From Persephonella sp. (GTDB lineage: Bacteria; Aquificota; Aquificia; Aquificales; Hydrogenothermaceae), in NCBI GenBank assembly GCA_027081375.1, contig JALWKR010000101.1, forward strand, positions 1-5,343: 5,343 nt of DNA. Direction: 5' to 3'. The notes beneath the pieces are model-generated. The model saw only the letters and a program-made list of their open reading frames with translations. It did not search any database and was not told the origin of the DNA. Positions 1-5,063 of the stretch are shown here, in pieces; the stretch's first letter is position 1; each line of letters opens with the position of its first letter. The position numbers and the translations under genes are program-made.

Positions 1-108
1 ATAGTTTTTCTTACAAAAATGGGAATGAAGCTAAAAAAAGAAGTTGAGGAAGAAGCAAAAAGATTAGAAAACTCTCAGGAAGATAAACAGGTTAAAAATG
101 GAACTTAA
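1..108 (+). CDS. 3' end of an unidentified protein (partial)
   Basis: Frame 1 is open from the left edge to a TAA at 106-108, giving 35 residues of a C-terminus whose start lies outside the window. It begins with a short hydrophobic stretch (IVFLTKMGM) and continues as a strongly charged, probably helical tail rich in Lys and Glu (KKEVEEEAKRLE). This could be the cytoplasmic tail of a membrane protein, but too little is visible to name a family. It overlaps the start of the prepilin peptidase gene by 11 bases, so it is probably the preceding gene of the same operon. That it is coding is inferred from the open frame, the charged helical composition and the tight junction. Confidence 0.6.
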   Translation: MVFLTKMGMKLKKEVEEEAKRLENSQEDKQVKNGT

Positions 109-874
109 TATACTCTTTTACATTGCTGCTTTTATATTTGGAACGATAATAGGTAGTTTTATAAATGTTGTTATATATAGACTTCCAAGGAAAGGTTCTA
201 TACTTAGACCAGCCTTTTCTTTCTGTCCCAACTGCGGAACCACTATCAAGTGGTACGACAATATACCTATTGTTTCTTATTTTTTGTTAAAAGGTAGATG
301 TAGAGTATGTAAAAATCCTATATCAAAAAGATATCCTTTTGTTGAGTTTATAACAGGAATTGCTTCAGTTTTATCTTTGTGGAAAGCAGGTTTATCCATT
401 GATTACCTTTTTATATTTTCATTTTTAGCAATTCTTATTGCTATTACTTTTATAGATTTGGATTTTAAAATTATTCCTGATGAGCTTAATCTAACTGGTT
501 TTATTCTCGGTCTTATATACTCTTTTTTCAGAAAAGATTTTACTCCCATTGATGCAATTTTAGGAGCTACTGTAGGAGCAGGAATTTTATGGTTAATTGC
601 ATACTCCTATGAAAAATTTAGGGGAATTGAAGGTCTTGGATTTGGTGATGTTAAGATGATGGCTTTTGTTGGTACTTACATAGGTTGGTTTGGTTCTTTG
701 TTTACTATATTTTTTGGTTCTTTAATAGGAGCAGTAGTAGGTATATCTTTAGCGTATCTAAATAAAACTGAAGATAAAGGCAGATTTGAGATACCTTTTG
801 GACCATTTTTGGCACTAGGAGCTTTTGTGTATATATTTTGGGGAGATATTATAAAAAACTGGTATCTAGGTTAG
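98..874 (+). CDS. pilD: Type IV prepilin peptidase / N-methyltransferase (PilD family)
   Basis: An inner-membrane aspartic peptidase of the A24 family. It cleaves the leader of type IV pilins and type II secretion pseudopilins and usually methylates the new N-terminal residue. Seen in the 258 residues: an N-terminal membrane helix with the GSFINVVIYRLP motif (19-30); the cytoplasmic DiS_P_DiS loop with two CxxC pairs (C43/C46 and C68/C71), typical of bifunctional zinc-bearing enzymes; the first catalytic Asp in FIDLDFKIIPD (D120); and the second in GFGDVK (D184). The conserved IPFGPFLALGA segment lies at 232-242. Several hydrophobic helices follow the usual layout and the length is normal. 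The start ATG is preceded by CAGG at 88-91 and overlaps the previous gene by 11 bases. No pilin or secretion genes are adjacent, so its substrates lie elsewhere. All key residues are present and the family call is firm; pilD rather than another local name is a convention. Confidence 0.95.
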   Translation: MELNILFYIAAFIFGTIIGSFINVVIYRLPRKGSILRPAFSFCPNCGTTIKWYDNIPIVSYFLLKGRCRVCKNPISKRYPFVEFITGIASVLSLWKAGLSIDYLFIFSFLAILIAITFIDLDFKIIPDELNLTGFILGLIYSFFRKDFTPIDAILGATVGAGILWLIAYSYEKFRGIEGLGFGDVKMMAFVGTYIGWFGSLFTIFFGSLIGAVVGISLAYLNKTEDKGRFEIPFGPFLALGAFVYIFWGDIIKNWYLG

Positions 875-878
875 TTCT

Positions 879-1208
879 ATGAAAGGAAATCTAGAGATAA
901 AGTACAAAGTATGGATTGAGAAAGATGGAGAAATTATTATTGGAATGGGAAGAGAAAAGTTACTTAGAGAAATAGAGAAAACTGGCTCTATATCTTCTGC
1001 AGCAAAGAACCTAGGTATCTCTTACAAAAAAGCCTGGCAGTATATTAAGGCAATGGAAGAAAGATTAGGCATAAAACTTGTTGAAAGTAAAAAGGGAGGT
1101 GTTAAAGGAGGAGGTTCAAAACTTACTCCTGAAGCTAAAAAGTTGCTAAAGGAGTTTGAAAAGATTTTAAAGGAATTTGAAAAAACAAAGAAAAAGATGG
1201 AAAAATGA
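879..1208 (+). CDS. Stand-alone ModE-type winged helix-turn-helix regulator
   Basis: A 109-residue DNA-binding protein matching the N-terminal domain of ModE, the molybdate-responsive regulator, whose fold is related to the LysR-type winged helix. Seen: an opening strand KYKVWIEKDGEIIIG (8-22), the helix-turn-helix around TGSISSAAKNLGISYKKAWQ (35-54), and a glycine-rich wing KKGGVKGGGSKLT (71-83). A Lys/Glu-rich, probably coiled-coil helix finishes the protein (84-109). Full ModE proteins are roughly 260 residues and carry two C-terminal MOP (molybdate-binding) domains; these are absent, and the stop is followed directly by the next gene, with no sign of a broken remnant. Such short forms are known in the family and may not sense molybdate themselves. 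It starts 4 bases after pilD, with CTAGG at 866-870 as a modest ribosome site, and its stop shares an ATGA overlap with the next gene. No molybdenum genes are visible, so the regulated targets are unknown. Confidence 0.85.
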   Translation: MKGNLEIKYKVWIEKDGEIIIGMGREKLLREIEKTGSISSAAKNLGISYKKAWQYIKAMEERLGIKLVESKKGGVKGGGSKLTPEAKKLLKEFEKILKEFEKTKKKMEK

Positions 1209-1570
1209 AAGTAGAAATTATCAAAAAGAGGAAACTTTACTTTAGTTTTCTTTTTGCTTCGTTTATATACATAGGTTTCCTTATGATACTAATAAGAAAA
1301 CCTTTGCCTTTTAGTTTTGATTTATTTGTGAAAGTACTTTTATCTATAGGAGCATTAACTCCTGCTTTCATATTCTTTTTAAAAAGAAGACTTAATTATA
1401 AACTCATTTTAGCAGTTGGTCATTTCCCCTTATTAATAGGTTTTGTATTATCAGTTATTTATCAAAATATGATTTACTTTTTAATAATGTTTCCTGTGTT
1501 TATCCTTGGATATTTATTAATAGTTCCTGTGGAAAAAGGAGAAAAAGATGGATTATCTAGAAAAAATTAA
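1205..1570 (+). CDS. Small four-helix membrane protein, function unknown
   Basis: A 121-residue hydrophobic protein I do not recognise. Four membrane segments are visible, at about 11-30, 41-59, 67-85 and 89-107, separated by short basic or polar turns ([16 protein letters not shown]). It has a basic N-terminus (KKRK) and a charged C-terminal tail ([13 protein letters not shown]). By the positive-inside rule both ends would be cytoplasmic. There is no signal-peptide cleavage site, no cysteine, and no obvious catalytic or transport motif. The ATG lies in an ATGA overlap with the ModE-like gene, and the 3' end overlaps rfaE2 by 23 bases, so it is an integral part of the operon and probably translationally coupled on both sides. 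The hydrophobic pattern and tight junctions make a real gene likely. A role in the envelope is only suggested by the neighbours. Confidence 0.8.
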   Translation: MKVEIIKKRKLYFSFLFASFIYIGFLMILIRKPLPFSFDLFVKVLLSIGALTPAFIFFLKRRLNYKLILAVGHFPLLIGFVLSVIYQNMIYFLIMFPVFILGYLLIVPVEKGEKDGLSRKN

Positions 1571-2009
1571 TAACTGGAAAAAAGAAGGAAAGAAGATAGT
1601 GTTCACAAATGGTTGTTTTGACATTATTCATGCAGGACATGTAGATTACCTTGAAAAAGCTAAAGCTTTAGGAGATGTCTTGGTTGTAGGTTTGAATAGT
1701 GATGAATCTATAAGAAGAATAAAAGGTCCTGAAAGACCAATAAATATACAGGAGCATAGAAAAAGAGTTTTAGAAGCGTTAAAACCAGTTGATCTAGTAA
1801 TTATCTTTGACGAAGATACTCCAGAAAGATTAATAAAAGAGATAAAACCTGATGTTTTAGTAAAAGGTGGAGATTGGAAAATTGAAAATATAGTAGGAGC
1901 AGATTTTGTTAAATCTTACGGGGGAGAGGTAAAAACAATAGATTTTGTATATGACATATCAACAACAAAGATAATCCAAAAGGCAAGATATGGGTCTAGG
2001 TCTAGCTAA
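1548..2009 (+). CDS. rfaE2: D-glycero-beta-D-manno-heptose 1-phosphate adenylyltransferase (RfaE2, HldE C-terminal type)
   Basis: A cytoplasmic nucleotidyltransferase that joins heptose 1-phosphate to ATP to make ADP-heptose, the donor for the LPS inner core. The 153 residues show the cytidylyltransferase-like Rossmann fold with [13 protein letters not shown] (19-31, holding the HxGH nucleotide motif at 28-31). Further motifs are [18 protein letters not shown] (48-65), LVKGGDW (104-110) and ISTTKII (137-143). The KGGDW and [11 protein letters not shown] stretches separate this family from glycerol-3-phosphate cytidylyltransferase (TagD). In E. coli the activity is fused behind a sugar kinase in HldE; here it is a separate single-domain protein, so the kinase (rfaE1/hldA) must be elsewhere. 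AAGGAG at 1536-1541 is a good ribosome site 6 bases before the ATG, supporting this start. The gene overlaps the preceding one by 23 bases and the next by 20. The last residues (GSRSS) lie in that second overlap and are probably not conserved. Confidence 0.94.
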   Translation: MDYLEKINNWKKEGKKIVFTNGCFDIIHAGHVDYLEKAKALGDVLVVGLNSDESIRRIKGPERPINIQEHRKRVLEALKPVDLVIIFDEDTPERLIKEIKPDVLVKGGDWKIENIVGADFVKSYGGEVKTIDFVYDISTTKIIQKARYGSRSS

Positions 2010-2538
2010 CATACTTACAATCTTAAGAATATTTTTGGTTCCAGTTTTTATTATATGTCTCGGTTACAACAAGCCCTTATGTGCCTTACTAGTTTTTATT
2101 GTTGCAGGAATTACAGATGCTTTAGACGGATACGTTGCAAGAAAGTTTAATCAGATAACAACTTTAGGTAAGGTTTTAGACCCAATAGCAGATAAAGCTC
2201 TGTTAATAAGTAGCTTTATTTTTATATATAACTCATCTTTAGAAATTAAATTTCCGTACTGGTTTGTTGTACTAGTAATTAGCAGGGATATTTATATTCT
2301 TGCAGGTGCAGCCTTAGTCTATTTCTTAAAAGGACATCTTGATATAAGGCCATCAATATTTGGAAAAGCTACAACCTTCTTTCAAATATTAACAATTGTA
2401 TCTGTTTTAATAGCAAATATATTTTATCTTCCAGAATTTATAATCAATGGGCTTATTTATATAACAACAATTTTTACGATATTATCAACTTTAGTTTATA
2501 CTTTTTATGGTATACAGTTTTTAAAACAACTAAAATAA
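1990..2538 (+). CDS. pgsA: CDP-alcohol phosphatidyltransferase (PgsA, or cardiolipin-synthase-like relative)
   Basis: An inner-membrane enzyme that transfers a phosphatidyl group from CDP-diacylglycerol to an alcohol; in PgsA the acceptor is glycerol 3-phosphate, the committed step to phosphatidylglycerol. The complete signature D-xx-DG-xx-AR-x8-G-xxx-D-xxx-D is visible: D43, D46, G47, A50, R51, G60, D64 and D68. It follows the usual opening [15 protein letters not shown] (6-20). About five or six hydrophobic helices fill the 182 residues, a normal length. AAAGG at 1979-1983 precedes the ATG by 6 bases, and the gene overlaps rfaE2 by 20 bases. One reservation: the segment after the signature reads ISRDIYIL (97-104) and later [14 protein letters not shown] (120-133). 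Classical PgsA has an RE motif there, and the SRD form also occurs in eukaryotic-type cardiolipin synthases. The superfamily is certain; the acceptor substrate is less so. Confidence 0.85.
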   Translation: MGLGLANILTILRIFLVPVFIICLGYNKPLCALLVFIVAGITDALDGYVARKFNQITTLGKVLDPIADKALLISSFIFIYNSSLEIKFPYWFVVLVISRDIYILAGAALVYFLKGHLDIRPSIFGKATTFFQILTIVSVLIANIFYLPEFIINGLIYITTIFTILSTLVYTFYGIQFLKQLK

Positions 2539-2620
2539 TGAGTAGAAGATTTATAAAATTTTTATTAGAATAGATTTCAAGGGATTAATAAGAAGTTAAT
2601 AAAAAATAAAAGAAATATTT

Positions 2621-2626
2621 GGGGGA
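2621..2626 (+). promoter_or_regulatory. Ribosome binding site of the subtilase gene
   Basis: GGGGGA sits 6 bases before the ATG at 2633, the right place for a Shine-Dalgarno sequence. It stands out in an otherwise almost pure A/T spacer and fixes this start rather than the later in-frame Met22, which would remove the signal peptide. Confidence 0.7.
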
Positions 2627-2632
2627 ATTAAA

Positions 2633-2695
2633 ATGAAAAAAAATATTTTTCTTTTATTCTTAATCTTATTTTCTTACGTGTACAGAATTTACGCT
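2633..2695 (+). other. Signal peptide of the subtilase
   Basis: Residues 1-21 have two lysines at positions 2-3, a hydrophobic core rich in Phe, Leu and Ile (5-16), and a polar end with Ile-Tyr-Ala before Met22. This is a standard type I signal peptidase layout, directing the protease out of the cytoplasm through Sec. The exact cleavage point is predicted by eye. Confidence 0.8.
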
Positions 2696-4519
2696 ATGGA
2701 TTATGTTGAAGGTGAAGTTATTGTTAAGTTAAAAACAAATTTTATTTCTCCATCAAGTAACAATCATATTCCCAATATATCTATTCAAGGAAGTGATATA
2801 TCTATCAAAAAAATATTTGATCAAGGAAAAGATAAAATCCTTTTAATAAAATCAAAAAATAGGTCTACAAAAGACTTAATTGAAGAGTTAAAACAAAACC
2901 CTTATGTAGAAAAAGTAGAGCCTAATTACATAATAAGACCTGTGGAAAGGGTAATTCCTAATGATAAGGTTTACGGCGTGTATGGGTCTGAAGATGAATA
3001 CTGGGGTTTTGAGAATATAAAGGCTTTTGATAGTTGGGGAATAACAACTGGTTCAAATGATGTGGTTATTGCAGTTATAGATACAGGTGTTGATTATACT
3101 CACCCAGATTTAAGAGACAATATATGGAGAAATGAAGCTGAATGTAACGGAACTGATGGAGTTGATGATGATGGCAATGGGTATATAGATGACTGTATAG
3201 GGTATGATATGCATGACAATGATAATGATCCTATGGATTTTAATAATCATGGAACTCACGTAGCAGGAATTATTGGTGCTGTTGGGAATAATGAGATTGG
3301 TATAGCAGGGGTGAACTGGCATGTAAAAATTTTACCTTGCAAGATTTTTAATGATAATGGGGGAGGTAATGGTGTTCTAAGTGCAGCAATAAAATGCTTA
3401 AATTACATAATTGATCTTAAAAAAAGAGGAGTAAATATTGTTGCTTCCAATAACTCCTGGGCTGGAGGTCCTGGTTATTATTTAGGGGATATATTAAAAA
3501 GAGTAATACAAGAATCAATAAATGCAGGAATTTTATTTGTTACAGCTTCAGGAAACACAGAATTAGAATACGAAAACGAAAGAAACTTAGATGAACGCTG
3601 TAAAAACTTAAGTAATCTTTACTGCCAAAGAGTGTATCCATGTTCTTATCAGCTTGATAATGATGGGTTAATATGTGTAACAGCTATAAACAGAAGTGAT
3701 ATTCTTTCTAGTTATGCAAACTATGGAAATATATCTGTGGATATTGCTGCTCCTGGAGATGAAATATACAGTACAATTTCCACTAAAAGTAATAATTTTC
3801 TTCCTGAAGATTACAGATATGAAACTGGAACGTCAATGGCTACACCATTTGTAACAGGTGCAGCAGGCTTATTAAAAACCATGTATCCTCATTTGAGACC
3901 TATTGATATAAAAGCAACTATACTTCATAATTCAAGAAAATTAGCTTCACTAAATAATAAATCTGTATCTGGAGGGACATTAGATCTGTATGCATCCTTA
4001 ACTAACCCTCTTATAGGGGCTTCAAATAACTTAGCAATAGAACCTGCTAATTTTAAAGACATAAGAATAAAGATGATAAAAAACTTTCCTGAAATATATG
4101 AAAATTACATTGTATTAGATAAACCTTTGGAGATATACTTAGAGTTGGATAATGAATACGTTGCTTATGTAGATATTAGGTATCTAAATCTTCCATATAA
4201 TTTTAAATTGCTAAGTTGTGACAACGATAGTGCATGTATTCTCATCCCCGATAATGATTATTATGTAACTGTTTCAAATCAAAGCTTATCAAGAACTGTA
4301 CGTCTTTTTATTGAAGATAATGGAATTCTTGATAAAGATAATCAAGTAGGAAAAATAAAGACAACAATTGCTTTTGTTCAACCTCTTAGTTTTTCCAAAT
4401 CAGAAACATCAAGCAAAGGAGGAGGCGGCGGTTGTTCTTTATCTAAAAATATAGATCTTTCATATATACTTATTGCCTTTTTAGGTTTACTGCTTTTTAT
4501 AAGAAAGAAACTAAAATAA
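2633..4519 (+). CDS. Secreted subtilisin-family (S8) serine protease with C-terminal sorting tail
   Basis: A 628-residue exported endopeptidase precursor. Residues 1-21 are a Sec signal peptide (MKKN, hydrophobic core, likely cut after IYA). Residues about 23-105 are a propeptide of the fervidolysin/I9-like kind, opening with YVEGEVIVKLK and closing with YVEKVEPNYIIRP; it probably acts as chaperone and inhibitor. The catalytic domain spans about 125-455 with the full triad: D150 in VIAVIDTGVDYTHPDL, H206 in NNHGTHVAGI and S401 in GTSMATPFVTGAAGLL. The oxyanion Asn is N308 in TASGN. An acidic loop DGVDDDGNGYIDD (175-187) looks calcium-binding. Residues 460-590 form an extension I cannot assign. 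The end (594-628) is Gly5-Cys, a hydrophobic helix and RKKLK, resembling a surface-sorting signal. There are eleven cysteines, ten before the tail. The gene stands alone between two spacers after the pgsA operon. Activity is predicted; the substrate (scavenged protein or a specific target) is unknown. Confidence 0.93.
   Translation: MKKNIFLLFLILFSYVYRIYAMDYVEGEVIVKLKTNFISPSSNNHIPNISIQGSDISIKKIFDQGKDKILLIKSKNRSTKDLIEELKQNPYVEKVEPNYIIRPVERVIPNDKVYGVYGSEDEYWGFENIKAFDSWGITTGSNDVVIAVIDTGVDYTHPDLRDNIWRNEAECNGTDGVDDDGNGYIDDCIGYDMHDNDNDPMDFNNHGTHVAGIIGAVGNNEIGIAGVNWHVKILPCKIFNDNGGGNGVLSAAIKCLNYIIDLKKRGVNIVASNNSWAGGPGYYLGDILKRVIQESINAGILFVTASGNTELEYENERNLDERCKNLSNLYCQRVYPCSYQLDNDGLICVTAINRSDILSSYANYGNISVDIAAPGDEIYSTISTKSNNFLPEDYRYETGTSMATPFVTGAAGLLKTMYPHLRPIDIKATILHNSRKLASLNNKSVSGGTLDLYASLTNPLIGASNNLAIEPANFKDIRIKMIKNFPEIYENYIVLDKPLEIYLELDNEYVAYVDIRYLNLPYNFKLLSCDNDSACILIPDNDYYVTVSNQSLSRTVRLFIEDNGILDKDNQVGKIKTTIAFVQPLSFSKSETSSKGGGGGCSLSKNIDLSYILIAFLGLLLFIRKKLK
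4412..4516 (+). other. Putative tripartite C-terminal sorting signal of the subtilase
   Basis: Residues 594-628 consist of SKGGGGGCS (594-602), a short linker KNIDLS, a hydrophobic helix YILIAFLGLLLFI (611-623) and a basic end RKKLK. This three-part design matches the general pattern of C-terminal protein-sorting domains recognised by membrane proteases. The Gly-Cys start recalls the cysteine-containing classes (MYXO-CTERM, Synerg-CTERM, JDVT-CTERM) more than LPXTG or PEP-CTERM. Which class it belongs to, and whether the tail is cut or the Cys lipidated, is not decidable here. A plain C-terminal membrane anchor is the alternative. Confidence 0.65.
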
Positions 4520-4553
4520 GATCTTGTTAATACGATAATAATACACTATTAAT

Positions 4554-4559
4554 TATAAT
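4554..4559 (+). promoter_or_regulatory. Possible -10 element upstream of the 148-residue protein gene
   Basis: TATAAT matches the sigma-70 -10 consensus exactly and would give a leader of roughly 20 bases carrying the GGGGGAGG ribosome site. No acceptable -35 lies 16-18 bases upstream; the nearest TTGTTA (4524-4529) is 24 bases away. In such A/T-rich DNA a chance TATAAT is common, so this is weak. Confidence 0.25.
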
Positions 4560-4572
4560 AATAAAATTTTTC

Positions 4573-4580
4573 GGGGGAGG
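4573..4580 (+). promoter_or_regulatory. Strong ribosome binding site of the 148-residue protein gene
   Basis: GGGGGAGG lies 7 bases before the ATG at 4588 and is the strongest Shine-Dalgarno match in the window. It fixes the start codon and argues that the unrecognised gene downstream is truly translated. Confidence 0.8.
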
Positions 4581-4587
4581 TAGTATT

Positions 4588-5034
4588 ATGGGAAACTTTT
4601 TTAAAGATTTAAGAAAACTTTATCTATCTTTAGAAAAAGTAAAAAATAACAGATTTGTGGAGAGGGGGAAAAATATAATTTCTGTTTTGGCTCATCAGCC
4701 CTTGAAGGATATAAAAGCTATAAACAAAAGGGAATCCTATATAGAAAAAAATCTGGAAGTTTTTCCTGAAGGTGGCTTTAGAATACATCTTAGAGATAAG
4801 AAAACAAAATATATTGACTTCCTAACAGGAAAGAAAGAGAGCTTATATTTAGAGATTATTTTTAACGGAGATGAAGTTATTCTAAGATGGCCTATGGGGC
4901 ATAAGGTACTTGATTTTGAAAGAGAAAGAGAAGAAAAAATATATAAAGAACTGGATTTATTTTTAAAGAACCTGTTTATCTACAAACCTCCAGAAAAAGA
5001 GCTTTTAGAAAGAAGGTACTATGGGATTAATTAA
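4588..5034 (+). CDS. Hypothetical charged soluble protein
   Basis: A 148-residue protein I do not recognise. It has no signal peptide, no membrane segment and no cysteine, so it is probably cytoplasmic. The N-terminal third (1-52) is basic and likely helical (FFKDLRKLYLSLEKVK). The middle (56-110) alternates short hydrophobic and charged runs like a beta sheet (GGFRIHLRD, SLYLEIIFNGDEVILRWPMG). The C-terminal part (108-141) is a highly charged helix (FEREREEKIYKELDLFLKN) ending in YYGIN. No catalytic motif stands out. A very good ribosome site and consistent amino-acid make-up support a real gene. It follows the protease by 68 bases on the same strand and converges on thiE with an 8-base overlap; its last codons form the left arm of a probable terminator hairpin. 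Neither neighbour gives a convincing clue to function. Confidence 0.8.
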   Translation: MGNFFKDLRKLYLSLEKVKNNRFVERGKNIISVLAHQPLKDIKAINKRESYIEKNLEVFPEGGFRIHLRDKKTKYIDFLTGKKESLYLEIIFNGDEVILRWPMGHKVLDFEREREEKIYKELDLFLKNLFIYKPPEKELLERRYYGIN

Positions 5035-5063
5035 TTTCGAATCCCATGGTTCTCCCTTTTTTT
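5018..5063. terminator. Probable bidirectional intrinsic terminator inside two converging gene ends
   Basis: ATGGGATT (5021-5028) and AATCCCAT (5040-5047) are perfect inverted repeats around an 11-base loop. Including A-T, C-G and one T-G pair outward, the stem becomes 11 pairs (5018-5028 with 5040-5050). On the plus strand a run of seven T follows at 5057-5063. On the minus strand the stem is followed by the complement of a purine-rich stretch (5007-5016), which is T-rich. The GGG/CCC core is rare in this A/T-rich DNA and lies exactly where transcripts of the two converging genes should end. The 6-base gap before the T run is a weakness, partly bridged by further pairing of GGAA-type bases (5009-5016) with 5055-5062. 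Confidence 0.6.

Noticed and set aside
2538..2573. An 11-codon open frame ([11 protein letters not shown]) whose ATG overlaps the pgsA stop.
   Set aside because: Too short, without its own ribosome site, and in A/T-rich DNA such frames arise by chance; no homology could be judged.
2539..2632. Promoter or operator in the spacer before the subtilase, including a direct repeat TTAATAA at 2585-2591 and 2596-2602.
   Set aside because: No convincing -35/-10 pair is visible, and a 7-base A/T repeat is expected by chance here. A promoter is likely somewhere in the spacer but I cannot place it.
3110..3322. A 70-codon minus-strand open frame.
   Set aside because: It lies opposite the subtilase catalytic domain, including the His motif, and its translation is low-complexity Ile-rich; it is a shadow.
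4536..4550. Small inverted repeat TAATA-CAC-TATTA as a terminator for the subtilase gene.
   Set aside because: Only five A-T pairs and no T run directly after it; too weak to act as an intrinsic terminator, especially in a thermophile.
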